A model generated the notes under the pieces. It was not told where the DNA came from. It saw only the letters and a list, made by a program, of their open reading frames with translations, and did not search any database. Of a DNA stretch of 21,224 nucleotides, positions 1-7,818 are shown one piece after another. Position numbers and translations under genes: made by a program. Location: contig CAMBMC010000005.1 of NCBI GenBank assembly GCA_945868555.1, positions 1-21,224 of the forward strand. The letters run 5' to 3'. The first letter of the stretch is position 1. Every line of letters starts with the position of its first letter. The DNA comes from Chitinophaga pinensis (GTDB lineage Bacteria; Bacteroidota; Bacteroidia; Flavobacteriales_D; Crocinitomicaceae).

Positions 1-306
1 GTAGCCTTGAAACAAATTTCTGGAGCGCTGATAGGCCTGAAGTTCTCACGTGCACACGAAACACAAGCCGACGAATGTTCGGTCCGCTACCTTTGCCCAA
101 CGGCGTACAATGCAGCTGGTGGAGCGGGGTTCTTTCAAAAAATCATGGATTCCAACAGTGCGCGTCCACCTGAATTCTTGAGCACACACCCCGATCCAGG
201 AAATCGCATTGAACATTTTAACAATGCGCGTTCAACCATGGGCTGCACTGGTGAAAATACCTTTACTACGGAATACAAAGCCATGCTTGCTAAACTTCCA
301 AAATAG
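1..306 (+). CDS. M48-family zinc metalloprotease, C-terminal part
   Basis: This is the 3' end of a gene whose start lies before the window; the frame is open from base 1 to the TAG at 304-306. Visible are SRAHETQADE, in which the Glu of HETQAD matches the third zinc ligand of M48 peptidases (normally after an upstream HExxH), and STHPDPGNRI, the conserved M48 C-terminal STHPxxxxRI block. The HExxH helix itself is outside the window. Small M48 proteins of this kind (LoiP/BepA/YcaL type) are usually periplasmic or outer-membrane quality-control proteases. The LacI-type regulator begins 3 bases after the stop, so the two are probably cotranscribed. The family is secure; the substrate and subgroup are not visible. 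Confidence 0.85.
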   Translation, partial: VALKQISGALIGLKFSRAHETQADECSVRYLCPTAYNAAGGAGFFQKIMDSNSARPPEFLSTHPDPGNRIEHFNNARSTMGCTGENTFTTEYKAMLAKLPK

Positions 307-309
307 CCG

Positions 310-1302
310 ATGAAAGAAAAACGTGTTTCATTGGATGACATCGCCCGTGCCATAGGAGTTTCTAAGGCGACGGTCTCTTTCGTGCTGAATGGCAAGGGAG
401 ATGAGTTTAACATCAGCAAGGAAAAACAGCGTCTGATTGCGGAGAAAGCGAAGGAGTTGCAGTATGTGCCTAACTTTTTTGCAAAGAGTTTACGCATGGG
501 AGCCACAAAAACGATCGGATTGGTTGTTTCTGATATCACCAATGCCTTCTATGCCGAATTGTGTAAAACTATCCAAGAGGCACTTCACAAACGAGGATAC
601 AACACTTTTTTTGTGAATACCAATGATAATCCCAACTTGGAACTGCAATTGATGCGGGAGCTCATTCACAGTTCCATCGACGGAATGATCATCGCACCGT
701 GCAACGCCATCGACGCCCTTATTCCTATTTTAAGAGAAACGCACATTCCAGTAGTTTTTGCTGATCGACCTGGAGATGAGGAAGCAGATTTTGTGGGTGT
801 TGACAATCAAAAAGAAGCACACAAGCTCATCGCATCTTTTTCGAAAAAACCCCAAAAAGTTGCGGCTTTTGTCAAGAAAGAAGAACATATTTCAACAATC
901 TTGATGCGCATTGAGGGGATAAAAGAAGCTTGTGAAAAGCATGCCATAGCGTATGAAATCTTCCATTTGCCCGCTGATGAACAAGCAGTTGATCGTTTGG
1001 TAACGAAAGAATTGATGAAGGGAACGGATTCATTTCTTCCATTGAATAACATCGCTGCATTTCAGCTCATTGCTTCATTTAGAAGGTTATTGGTAAATGT
1101 TCCAAGCGAAGTACGATTGATCTCTTTCGATGACCACCCCGCGTTTGAGTACTTCTATCCACCCGTTTCGGCGCTGCGACAACCAATAAAAACAATGGCT
1201 GAGGAAAGCGTCACCCGTTTGGTTCATCGACTCGATGAAAAACAAAATCCCGGAAAACACTTGTTGCTTTCGTGTGAATTTATTCCAAGAGGAACGCATT
1301 AA
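310..1302 (+). CDS. LacI/GalR-family transcriptional regulator
   Basis: The protein has 330 residues, normal for the family. The N-terminus (about residues 4-28, VSLDDIARAIGVSKATVSFV) is the LacI-type helix-turn-helix, followed by the hinge-helix block YVPNFFAKSLR. From about residue 60 there is a periplasmic-binding-protein-like effector domain, with IGLVVSDITNAFYAELCKTI, the DGMIIAPC strand, a late VRLISFDDHPAFEYF block and the usual RQPI near the C-terminus. Such proteins repress or activate carbohydrate-use genes when a sugar or nucleoside effector binds. No sugar catabolic gene is adjacent; the only likely operon partner is the M48 protease 3 bases upstream, so the target and ligand cannot be inferred. 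The ATG at 310 is chosen because the HTH begins a few residues later, as is normal. Confidence 0.93.
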   Translation: MKEKRVSLDDIARAIGVSKATVSFVLNGKGDEFNISKEKQRLIAEKAKELQYVPNFFAKSLRMGATKTIGLVVSDITNAFYAELCKTIQEALHKRGYNTFFVNTNDNPNLELQLMRELIHSSIDGMIIAPCNAIDALIPILRETHIPVVFADRPGDEEADFVGVDNQKEAHKLIASFSKKPQKVAAFVKKEEHISTILMRIEGIKEACEKHAIAYEIFHLPADEQAVDRLVTKELMKGTDSFLPLNNIAAFQLIASFRRLLVNVPSEVRLISFDDHPAFEYFYPPVSALRQPIKTMAEESVTRLVHRLDEKQNPGKHLLLSCEFIPRGTH

Positions 1303-1359
1303 GACAAATGATTTTAAGACAAGAAACTTTATAAAGTTACTAGTTACTAGTTACGAATT

Positions 1360-1391
1360 ACGAGTTGGACTCAACTTCGATAGTAAAGCAC
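1360..1391 (+). repeat. Direct repeat copy 1 with hairpin
   Basis: It begins ACGAGTTGGACTCAACTTCG and continues GATAGTAAA(G)CAC-like to 1391. It differs from copy 2 (1423-1454) by one base in 32. Within it CGAGTTG (1361-1367), loop GACT and CAACTTCG (1372-1379) can form a short stem with one bulged T. Confidence 0.75.
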
Positions 1392-1422
1392 TCAATAAGT
1401 TACGAGTTGCGAGTTACGAATG

Positions 1423-1454
1423 ACGAGTTGGACTCAACTTCGATAGTAAAACAC
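1423..1454 (+). repeat. Direct repeat copy 2 with hairpin
   Basis: This is the second copy of the 32-bp repeat, 63 bp after the first, with the same hairpin (CGAGTTG 1424-1430, GACT loop, CAACTTCG 1435-1442). A third, more diverged copy lies at about 1478-1524 (GAATTGGACTTAACTTC), where about ten extra bases separate the CTTC and TAGTAAA parts. Confidence 0.75.
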
Positions 1455-1589
1455 CCAAGATTTTAAGACTTCAAGAAGTTATGAGTTGCGAATTGGACTT
1501 AACTTCTAGAATTAGAATAGTAAATGTCAGCTGCGGAGTAGACACCTAATTCGTAATTAGTCATTCGTAATTAGTAACTCAAAAAAAGA

Positions 1590-3293
1590 CTACCCCAAGC
1601 TCACAATCAAATTATCCTCTGTTTTCGTCACCTTCAATGCGCCTTGCTTTGTCAATGACTTAATACTCACATCCCACTGCTTGTTACTCAAGCCTACAGC
1701 ATTCTTCAATGCGTTCAACTCGATGTCACCTGACTTTTCAACTTCAGAATAAATGAGTTTTTCATTTTCAGACATCTCTAACTTCTGTGATTTCACTTCC
1801 GGACGCATCTGCGGGAAGAATAGCACTTCTTGGATAGATGGATTGTCCGTCAAGAACATGATCAAACGGTCCATACCGATACCAAGTCCACTCGTTGGTG
1901 GCATACCGTATTCCAATGCACGAAGGAAATCTTGGTCGATAAACATCGCCTCATCATCGCCACGTTCAGACAAGCGAAGTTGCTCTTCGAATCGTTCTCG
2001 CTGATCGATCGGATCGTTCAACTCTGAATAGGCATTGGCAATTTCTTTCCCGCAGACCATCAATTCGAAACGTTCGGTGAGTTCAGGATTGTCGCGGTGT
2101 ACCTTGCACAAGGGCGACATTTCTTTCGGATAATCGGTAATGAATGTTGGCTGGATGTAATTGCCTTCGCACTTCGCACCAAAAATTTCATCAATTAGTT
2201 TTCCTTTGCCCATGGTTGCATTGACATCAAGGCCCATACCTTTGGCCGCTTCAAACAGTTCGTTTTCACTTTTTTGCTGAATGTCAAACCCAGTGAATTC
2301 CAAGATGGCGTCGCGCATGGTGACGCGCTTGTAAGGTGCTTTAAAATCGATGTCGTGTCCAGAAAATGTGGCCTTTGTTGTTCCATTTACATGCATCGCG
2401 CAATGTTCCAACAAGCGCTCTGTGAAGTCCATCATCCAATTGTAATCTTTGTAGGCCACATAAATTTCCATTGCGGTGAACTCAGGATTGTGGGTACGGT
2501 CCATTCCTTCATTTCTAAAGTTTCGGGAAAACTCATAAACACCGTCAAATCCACCAACAATCAAGCGCTTCAAATAAAGCTCGTTGGCAATTCGCATGTA
2601 AAGTGGAATATCTAGCGCATTGTGATGCGTAATGAATGGGCGTGCCGCTGCACCTCCAGGTACGGGTTGTAGCACGGGAGTGTCAACCTCCATATATCCT
2701 GCATCATTGAAAAACTGACGCATGGCATTGAAAAGTTTTGTTCGCTTTACAAAGACTTCCTTCACATGTGGATTAACAGCAAGATCAGCATAGCGCTGGC
2801 GATAACGTTGTTCTGGATCAGTGAAGGCGTCGTGAATTTTTCCATCAGTATCCGTTTTTGGCAAAGGCAGCGGCTTTAATGATTTACTCAAGAGCGTAAA
2901 TTCTTTGACATTCACAGAAATTTCACCGACCTGAGTGCGAAACACGACACCTTTGATGCCAATGAAATCACCCAAATCGAGGAAGCGTTTGAACACATCG
3001 TTGTAGAGTGATTTATCTTCTCCCGGACACAATTCATCACGGTTAAAATAAACTTGTAAACGTCCTGTTGAATCTTGGAGCTCTGCAAACGAAGCTTTAC
3101 CCATCACACGCTGACTCATCATTCTTCCGGCCAAACACACTTCTTTGCCCTCTTGATAGTCGGCTTTAATAGCTGCCGTTAAATCACTAACAGGGTACAA
3201 TGCAGCAGGGTATGGATCAATTCCATATTCACGAATTTTCTGCAAAGTCTCACGGCGCTGGAGCTCTTGCTCCGACAATTCAAACACACTCAT
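1590..3293 (-). CDS. lysS: Lysine--tRNA ligase (class II)
   Basis: Charges tRNA-Lys with lysine using ATP in the cytoplasm. An N-terminal OB-fold anticodon-binding domain is visible (VCLAGRMMSQRVMGKASFAELQD). The class II catalytic core follows, with motif 2 FRNEGMDRTHNPEFT and motif 3 GLGIGMDRLIMFLTD. The ATG at 3293 (MSVFELSEQELQRRE) is preferred over an in-frame ATG at 3359: lysS proteins of the phylum start with an LSEQE-like segment, and a TAnnTTTG element at 3313-3320 lies between the two codons, so the longer start would precede the promoter. The resulting 567 residues exceed the ~505 of E. coli LysS mainly through a 68-residue C-terminal extension (DNA about 1593-1796) after the usual end, rich in Lys/Glu and possibly winged-helix-like. 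I believe such tails are common in Bacteroidota LysS. Confidence 0.97.
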   Translation of the reverse strand: MSVFELSEQELQRRETLQKIREYGIDPYPAALYPVSDLTAAIKADYQEGKEVCLAGRMMSQRVMGKASFAELQDSTGRLQVYFNRDELCPGEDKSLYNDVFKRFLDLGDFIGIKGVVFRTQVGEISVNVKEFTLLSKSLKPLPLPKTDTDGKIHDAFTDPEQRYRQRYADLAVNPHVKEVFVKRTKLFNAMRQFFNDAGYMEVDTPVLQPVPGGAAARPFITHHNALDIPLYMRIANELYLKRLIVGGFDGVYEFSRNFRNEGMDRTHNPEFTAMEIYVAYKDYNWMMDFTERLLEHCAMHVNGTTKATFSGHDIDFKAPYKRVTMRDAILEFTGFDIQQKSENELFEAAKGMGLDVNATMGKGKLIDEIFGAKCEGNYIQPTFITDYPKEMSPLCKVHRDNPELTERFELMVCGKEIANAYSELNDPIDQRERFEEQLRLSERGDDEAMFIDQDFLRALEYGMPPTSGLGIGMDRLIMFLTDNPSIQEVLFFPQMRPEVKSQKLEMSENEKLIYSEVEKSGDIELNALKNAVGLSNKQWDVSIKSLTKQGALKVTKTEDNLIVSLG

Positions 3294-3312
3294 TTCCAAA
3301 ATAGATTGAGCG

Positions 3313-3320
3313 CAAAGATA
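3313..3320 (-). promoter_or_regulatory. lysS -7 promoter element (TAnnTTTG)
   Basis: On the minus strand this reads TATCTTTG, an exact match to the Bacteroidota -7 consensus, about 20 bases before the chosen lysS ATG. This would give a leader of roughly 10-15 nt. A matching -33 TTTG/TTG at the usual spacing was not found. Confidence 0.6.
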
Positions 3321-3369
3321 CCAAGAAATCAATATTGAAGAGAATGGATTATCTTTCACATTTCGTAAT

Positions 3370-3377
3370 TAACTTTG
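3370..3377 (+). promoter_or_regulatory. hemJ -7 promoter element (TAnnTTTG)
   Basis: TAACTTTG matches the consensus exactly and ends only 4 bases before the ATG at 3382. Transcription from it would begin at or next to the start codon, giving a leaderless or nearly leaderless message. It faces away from the lysS element at 3313-3320. Confidence 0.5.
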
Positions 3378-3381
3378 GACC

Positions 3382-3948
3382 ATGTCATTTGAGTCGTACC
3401 AAACATTAAAATCGCTCCACATTATTTTCATGGTCAGCTGGTTTGCAGGCCTGTTTTATATTGTGCGCTTGTACATTTACCACACTGAAGCACAACAGAA
3501 AGAGTCGGTGGAAAAGGAAATCTTGTCGCGTCAATTTATTGAAATGGAGCGCAAACTCTGGTGGATTATCACCACACCGGCCATGGTTTTCACCTTGATT
3601 TTCGGTTTTTGGATGTTGCATGAACGCGCCGACACCCTGTTTTTTGGAAAAGATGCCACGTGGATGCACATCAAATTGAGCTTTGTTGCCTTACTCTTGT
3701 GCTACCATTTTGTGTGTCAAAAACAACTTTTCGAACTTAAAAAAGGCCTCTTTAAATGGTCATCGAATGGTTTGCGCATCTGGAATGAAGTAGCAACTCT
3801 TTGCCTTGTTGCGATCGTTTTTATTGTTGAATTGGGCAATGGAATGAATTGGATTTACGGCACAATCGGATTTTTTGGAGTTGCTATTGGACTCGTGATT
3901 GGCATTCGCATCTATAAACTACTTCGCAAGAGGAATGCGCAACGCTAA
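3382..3948 (+). CDS. hemJ: HemJ-like protoporphyrinogen IX oxidase (CopD/UPF0093 membrane protein)
   Basis: This is a 188-residue membrane protein with four or five hydrophobic segments. The N-terminal LKSLHIIFMVSWFAGLFYIVRLYIYH block is characteristic of HemJ, with His13, Trp20 and Arg29 in conserved positions. LWWIITTPAMVFTLIFGFWML and WMHIKLSFVALLLCYHFVC follow, the latter with Lys98. HemJ oxidises protoporphyrinogen IX to protoporphyrin IX in haem synthesis; in characterised cyanobacterial members the N-terminal conserved His is reported as a haem ligand. It is monocistronic by position, divergent from lysS and followed by 55 bases before the next gene. A generic CopD-like function is the alternative, but the length and motifs favour HemJ. 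Confidence 0.85.
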   Translation: MSFESYQTLKSLHIIFMVSWFAGLFYIVRLYIYHTEAQQKESVEKEILSRQFIEMERKLWWIITTPAMVFTLIFGFWMLHERADTLFFGKDATWMHIKLSFVALLLCYHFVCQKQLFELKKGLFKWSSNGLRIWNEVATLCLVAIVFIVELGNGMNWIYGTIGFFGVAIGLVIGIRIYKLLRKRNAQR

Positions 3949-4003
3949 TTGAAAAGTAAAGCATTCCACAAAGTCTTTTTACATTTACACAAGCACAAAA
4001 AAT

Positions 4004-4780
4004 ATGTACAATAACTTACTCATCGAGCAGCGCGGACAAATTCAGGTGATTACGATCAATCGTCCAGCTCAACTCAACGCATTGAACAAAGAAACCATCG
4101 AAGAACTGCATGCAGCGATGGATGCTGCAAATGAAGATGCTACTACAGGGGTGATTATCCTTACAGGTTCGGGCGAAAAGTCATTTGTTGCCGGTGCAGA
4201 TATCAAAGAGTTTGCACATTTTAATATTGCTCAAGGTGGCGAATTGGCGATGAACGGGCAAAAGATCTTGTTTACATTTATTGAAAATCTTAGCACTCCT
4301 GTTATTGCCGCGGTGAATGGCTTTGCCTTGGGCGGAGGATTGGAATTGGCGATGTGTTCGCACATCCGTGTGGCTTCAACTACAGCAAGAATGGGGCTGC
4401 CTGAAGTGTCACTGGGTGTCATTCCAGGATATGGAGGTACGCAGCGTTTGGCGCAGTTGGTAGGTCGCGGTAAGGCAAATGAAATGGTATTCACTGCAGG
4501 AATGATTAAGGCCGATGAGGCTTTGCAATGGGGCTTGGTCAATGCTGTGGTTGAACCTGAACAGCTGATGGCGAAAGCCGAAGAAATTGCGACAAAAATT
4601 GTGAACAATTCTGCTAGCGCCATTGCCGCAGCCATACGTTCCATCAATGCGAATTATGCTGACGGCGTAGATGGATTTGAGGTAGAAATTGAAGAATTCG
4701 GAAAATGCTTTGGAACAAAAGATTTCAGTGAAGGCACAACAGCATTTCTTGAAAAACGCAAGCCCAACTTTCGCGCTTAA
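4004..4780 (+). CDS. Enoyl-CoA hydratase/isomerase (crotonase family)
   Basis: The 258-residue length is typical. Crotonase landmarks are present: FVAGADIKEF (residues 61-70) for CoA binding and the oxyanion hole, ALGGGLELAM with Glu114, and GLPEVSLGVIPGYGGTQRL with Glu134. Both catalytic glutamates of true enoyl-CoA hydratases are therefore kept, which supports hydration of trans-2-enoyl-CoA (beta-oxidation or short-chain crotonyl-CoA hydration). No other fatty-acid gene is nearby, so the chain-length preference is unknown. The stop TAA overlaps the next ATG by one base (TAATG), which suggests coupled translation with the flippase despite unrelated functions. A TACATTTA sequence at 3980-3987 is one base off the -7 consensus and could be its promoter. 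Confidence 0.93.
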   Translation: MYNNLLIEQRGQIQVITINRPAQLNALNKETIEELHAAMDAANEDATTGVIILTGSGEKSFVAGADIKEFAHFNIAQGGELAMNGQKILFTFIENLSTPVIAAVNGFALGGGLELAMCSHIRVASTTARMGLPEVSLGVIPGYGGTQRLAQLVGRGKANEMVFTAGMIKADEALQWGLVNAVVEPEQLMAKAEEIATKIVNNSASAIAAAIRSINANYADGVDGFEVEIEEFGKCFGTKDFSEGTTAFLEKRKPNFRA

Positions 4781-6243
4781 TGTCAAACCCCATCCGTAAA
4801 CTACTGGGGCAAACTGCTGTATATGGGCTGTCAAGCATCATTGGCAGGCTATTGAATTACCTGCTCGTTCCGCTATATACGAGTGTGTTCATCGATCCGT
4901 CGGATTATGGTGTTGTTTCAGAACTTTATGCTTGGGTGGCCTTCCTTGTGGTGCTGCTAACCTTTGGAATGGAAACGGCATTTTTTCGTTTTCTTCAGCA
5001 AAAGGAAGACAAAGAATCTGTCTTTCGGAATGGCTTCCTAACAGTCATTGGGATCAACGTTCTATTCTACTTCGCCCTGCTTTATTTCAATCAGGACATA
5101 GCCGATTTAATGCTGTATTCAGACCACAATGAGTACATTATTCTTTTGGGGACAATCGTTTGCATCGATGCGGTAACTGCTCTCCCCTTGGCCAAATTGC
5201 GTTCAGAGGAAAAAGCCGCACGATTTGCAACCATTCAATTCGCCTCGATTATTCTCAATGTCGTCTTGAATCTGTTCTTTATGCTCGTGATTTTCAATCC
5301 AGAGCTTCCGGAAGAGGGGGTCTTGTTCATCCTATTTTCGAATCTTTTTGCCTCATTACTGAAACCAATCTTGCTATACAAGGACTTCAGTGACCTGCGT
5401 TTTTCTTTCGACTGGGAATTGGCCAAAGAAATGATCTTTTATTCGTTCCCACTGGTAATCGCTGGATTTGCCGGGATCATTAACGAAACGCTCGATCGAA
5501 TTTTACTTAAACAGATACTTTTTGTCACAGAAGGATCCTCAGCAGAGGCCCTGCACATTGCCGAAAGTGAAGTGGGTATTTACAGTGCCTGTTACAAGTT
5601 GGCCATGCTGGTAACGATTTTATTGCAAGCATATCGCTACGCTGCTGAACCATTTTTCTTTGCTCAAATGAAAAACGACGACCGCAACAAAGTGTATGCA
5701 CGCGTCATGAATTTATTTATCGGGGTGGTCTGTTTGGTGTTCCTCGTGGTGTCGTTGAACTTGGATATTTTCAAGCATTTCATTCAAAATGAGGTTTATT
5801 GGGAAGGACTTAAGGTGGTGCCTATTCTCTTGTTGGCCAATGTGTTTTTGGGAATTTATTACAACCAAAGTATTTGGTACAAACTCAGTGGACGAACATC
5901 CTTTGGTGCGTATATCGCCATCGGGGGTGCTTTATTGACCGTGTTGATCAACATCCTGTTTATTCCAGAATATGGCTATATGGCATGTGCATGGGCAACC
6001 TTGATTGTTTATGCAGCCCAAATGCTTGCATCTTACGTGCTTGGTCAACGCTTTTATCCCATCAAGTACAACCAACGAAAATTTGTACTTTACATCGGTG
6101 GTGCCGTGCTCATTTATTTTCTCTGCCAGAGCATCGATTTACAAACATTAGCCTCGCGTTTTATCGTTCACAATGGCTTGATTTTTCTCTATGTAGCTGT
6201 GGTTTTTCAGATGGAACGAAATTCATTGCGAAGAGCGACTTAA
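4780..6243 (+). CDS. Polysaccharide/oligosaccharide flippase (MOP superfamily, Wzx-like)
   Basis: This is a 487-residue, highly hydrophobic protein with about 12-14 membrane segments. It opens with IRKLLGQTAVYGLSSIIGRLLNYLLVPLYTSVF, the typical N-terminus of RfbX/Wzx-type flippases, followed by DYGVVSELYAW. These transporters move lipid-linked oligosaccharides across the inner membrane for assembly of surface polysaccharide. The start overlaps the crotonase stop by one base. The gene precedes dut and the nucleotidyltransferase, an order I associate with Bacteroidota genomes. A second, clearly different flippase is encoded at 15209-16633, so the two probably serve different glycans or one is a housekeeping copy. 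The substrate cannot be read from sequence. Confidence 0.9.
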   Translation: MSNPIRKLLGQTAVYGLSSIIGRLLNYLLVPLYTSVFIDPSDYGVVSELYAWVAFLVVLLTFGMETAFFRFLQQKEDKESVFRNGFLTVIGINVLFYFALLYFNQDIADLMLYSDHNEYIILLGTIVCIDAVTALPLAKLRSEEKAARFATIQFASIILNVVLNLFFMLVIFNPELPEEGVLFILFSNLFASLLKPILLYKDFSDLRFSFDWELAKEMIFYSFPLVIAGFAGIINETLDRILLKQILFVTEGSSAEALHIAESEVGIYSACYKLAMLVTILLQAYRYAAEPFFFAQMKNDDRNKVYARVMNLFIGVVCLVFLVVSLNLDIFKHFIQNEVYWEGLKVVPILLLANVFLGIYYNQSIWYKLSGRTSFGAYIAIGGALLTVLINILFIPEYGYMACAWATLIVYAAQMLASYVLGQRFYPIKYNQRKFVLYIGGAVLIYFLCQSIDLQTLASRFIVHNGLIFLYVAVVFQMERNSLRRAT

Positions 6244-6316
6244 TCCGCACGTCAATTTGTTAATTGTTTTGTTGATTACTCCAAATAACCTAGAAATACC
6301 TGCACTTTCATTTTTG

Positions 6317-6324
6317 TACCTTTG
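6317..6324 (+). promoter_or_regulatory. dut -7 promoter element (TAnnTTTG)
   Basis: TACCTTTG is an exact consensus match, 17 bases before the dut ATG. It probably starts the transcript that covers dut through the EnvC-like gene, because no comparable element was seen in the 34-base dut/nucleotidyltransferase gap and the later genes overlap. Confidence 0.6.
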
Positions 6325-6341
6325 ACTTGTAAATACAGCGA

Positions 6342-6776
6342 ATGAAAGTAAAAGTCATCAATCGATCAAGCCATGCTTTACCCGCCTATGAAACACGGAG
6401 TTCGGCGGGAATGGATGTTCGAGCAGATATCGGTGAAGCCATTGTGTTGAAATCAATGGATAGGGCCTTGATTCCAACAGGATTATTTTTGGAGATTCCC
6501 CACGGATATGAATGTCAAGTGCGCCCAAGAAGCGGATTGGCAATGAAGAGAGGCGTTTCCGTGTTGAATACCCCAGGAACCATCGATGCGGACTACCGCG
6601 GAGAAGTTGGAGTCATTTTATTCAACATGTCTGATGAGGAATTTACCGTTGAAAATGGTGAACGCATCGCCCAGCTTGTATTCGCGCCCGTGCTTCAAGT
6701 GGAGTGGGACGAAAGTGAGTCACTGAGTGAAACGGAGCGAGGTGCAGGTGGATTTGGAAGCACTGGGACTCGATAA
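6342..6776 (+). CDS. dut: dUTP diphosphatase (trimeric dUTPase)
   Basis: Hydrolyses dUTP to dUMP and pyrophosphate, keeping uracil out of DNA and supplying dTMP synthesis. All five trimeric dUTPase motifs are present in 144 residues: AGMDVRA (22-28), RPRSGLA (61-67), GTIDADYRGEVG (79-90), GERIAQL (106-112) and RGAGGFGSTG (133-142), the last being the flexible C-terminal P-loop-like motif. The length matches the family. It heads a probable operon with envelope genes; this position is, to my knowledge, common in Bacteroidota and says nothing specific about dUTPase function. Confidence 0.97.
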   Translation: MKVKVINRSSHALPAYETRSSAGMDVRADIGEAIVLKSMDRALIPTGLFLEIPHGYECQVRPRSGLAMKRGVSVLNTPGTIDADYRGEVGVILFNMSDEEFTVENGERIAQLVFAPVLQVEWDESESLSETERGAGGFGSTGTR

Positions 6777-6810
6777 GAATAAGAGATTAAAACGATTTAA
6801 ATAAAATTCG

Positions 6811-7818
6811 ATGAAAGTAATTGTCCCCATGGCTGGACGTGGAAGCCGCCTCAGACCACATACACTCACCGTTCCTAAGCCGCTAGTGCCAGTTGGTGGA
6901 AAGCCGATCGTTCATCGCTTGGTGGAAGACATTGCTGCGGTGTGCGCAGAACCCATTGACGAGATTGCTTTTGTGATCGGAGACTTTGGCATTGAAGTGG
7001 AAAAGGAACTCATCGCCGTGGCGGAGAAGCTTGGCGCAAAAGGAACCATCCACTATCAACATGAACCACTTGGAACAGGTCATGCAGTGCTATGTGCGAA
7101 GTCGGCTTTGGAAGGTCCCGTGGTTGTTGCCTTCGCAGACACCTTGTTCAAGGCAAATTTCCGCATTGATCCAAACGACGATGGCATTCTTTGGGTGAAA
7201 CAAATCGAGGACCCAAGTGCCTTTGGTGTGATTAAAATGAATGAAAGTGGTGAGATCATCGATTTCGTGGAAAAACCAAAAGAGTTTGTGTCAGACCTCG
7301 CGATGATTGGGATTTACTACTTCAAGGATGGTCAGCGCCTCTTGCAAGAATTGGAATATTTGATTGAACATAAGGTCATTAAAAGCGGAGAATACCAGTT
7401 GCCAGATGCGCTGCGTCGCCTAACTGAAGCAGGGTACCGTTTCAAACCAGGTGAAGTAAGCGAATGGCTCGACTGTGGAAATAAAACCGTAACCGTGGAA
7501 ACGAATCAACGCGTGCTCGAATTTGATTACGAGGACAATGCCTTGATGTTTTCTGCTTCAGCAAAAATGTACAACTCGCTTGTTATTCCTCCTTGCTATG
7601 TGGGGGATGATGTGGTGATTGAAAACTCAGTGGTCGGTCCACACGTATCAATTGGTGCCGGAACGATCATTCGAAATACCATCATATCCAATTCAATCAT
7701 TCAGGAAAACACAACGATTTCTGATGCTGTATTGAAAGATTCCATGATTGGTTCGCATGCAAAATATGTAGGCAAAGCCAGTGACATCAGTTTGGGTGAT
7801 TATTCCGTGATTGAATGA
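6811..7818 (+). CDS. Sugar-1-phosphate nucleotidyltransferase with left-handed beta-helix tail
   Basis: The protein has 335 residues. The N-terminal GRGSRLRPHTLTVPKPLVPV is the nucleotide-binding signature of NDP-sugar pyrophosphorylases. QHEPLGTGHAVLCAKSAL, the metal-site-like FADTLF and the sugar-site-like IDFVEKPKEF follow. Residues about 245-335 contain hexapeptide-like repeats (VIENSVVGPHVSIGAGTIIR, NTIISNSIIQENTTISDAVL) typical of a left-handed beta-helix. It would condense a sugar-1-phosphate with an NTP to make an activated sugar; whether glucose (UTP/dTTP), mannose (GTP) or another sugar cannot be told. Its stop overlaps the TPR gene start by 4 bases (ATGA), which points to translational coupling and a shared envelope role. 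Confidence 0.9.
   Translation: MKVIVPMAGRGSRLRPHTLTVPKPLVPVGGKPIVHRLVEDIAAVCAEPIDEIAFVIGDFGIEVEKELIAVAEKLGAKGTIHYQHEPLGTGHAVLCAKSALEGPVVVAFADTLFKANFRIDPNDDGILWVKQIEDPSAFGVIKMNESGEIIDFVEKPKEFVSDLAMIGIYYFKDGQRLLQELEYLIEHKVIKSGEYQLPDALRRLTEAGYRFKPGEVSEWLDCGNKTVTVETNQRVLEFDYEDNALMFSASAKMYNSLVIPPCYVGDDVVIENSVVGPHVSIGAGTIIRNTIISNSIIQENTTISDAVLKDSMIGSHAKYVGKASDISLGDYSVIE

Larger units (their letters stand above)
1335..1579. repeat. Putative non-coding element with inverted ends (MITE-like)
   Basis: The left end (1335-1360) consists of iterated AGTTACTAGTTAC and TTACGAATTA. The right end (1547-1579, TAATTCGTAATTAG then TCATTCGTAATTAGTAACT) is its approximate reverse complement. The enclosed DNA carries the 63-bp-spaced direct repeats. 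Inverted ends around a short non-coding core resemble a miniature inverted-repeat element or a REP-like hairpin cluster. No target-site duplication could be recognised, so mobility is inference. Confidence 0.5.
1303..1589. other. Convergent intergenic spacer filled with short repeats
   Basis: These 287 bases separate the ends of the LacI-type gene (+) and lysS (-). I see no plausible gene. The content is two near-identical 32-bp direct repeats 63 bp apart, a diverged third copy, many GTTACGA-like words, and inverted ends at about 1335-1360 and 1547-1579. Seven adenines at 1581-1587 give a U-run in the lysS transcript just after its stop, but no perfect GC-rich stem precedes it, so a classical terminator is not supported. 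Confidence 0.7.

Noticed and set aside
3980..3987. TACATTTA as a promoter for the crotonase gene
   Set aside because: It is one base off the consensus with no -33 partner at the right distance; mentioned under the gene but not listed as a separate site.
4231..4834. Long minus-strand frames opposite the crotonase gene
   Set aside because: The plus-strand frame is a complete crotonase with both catalytic glutamates; the antisense frames lack domain signals.
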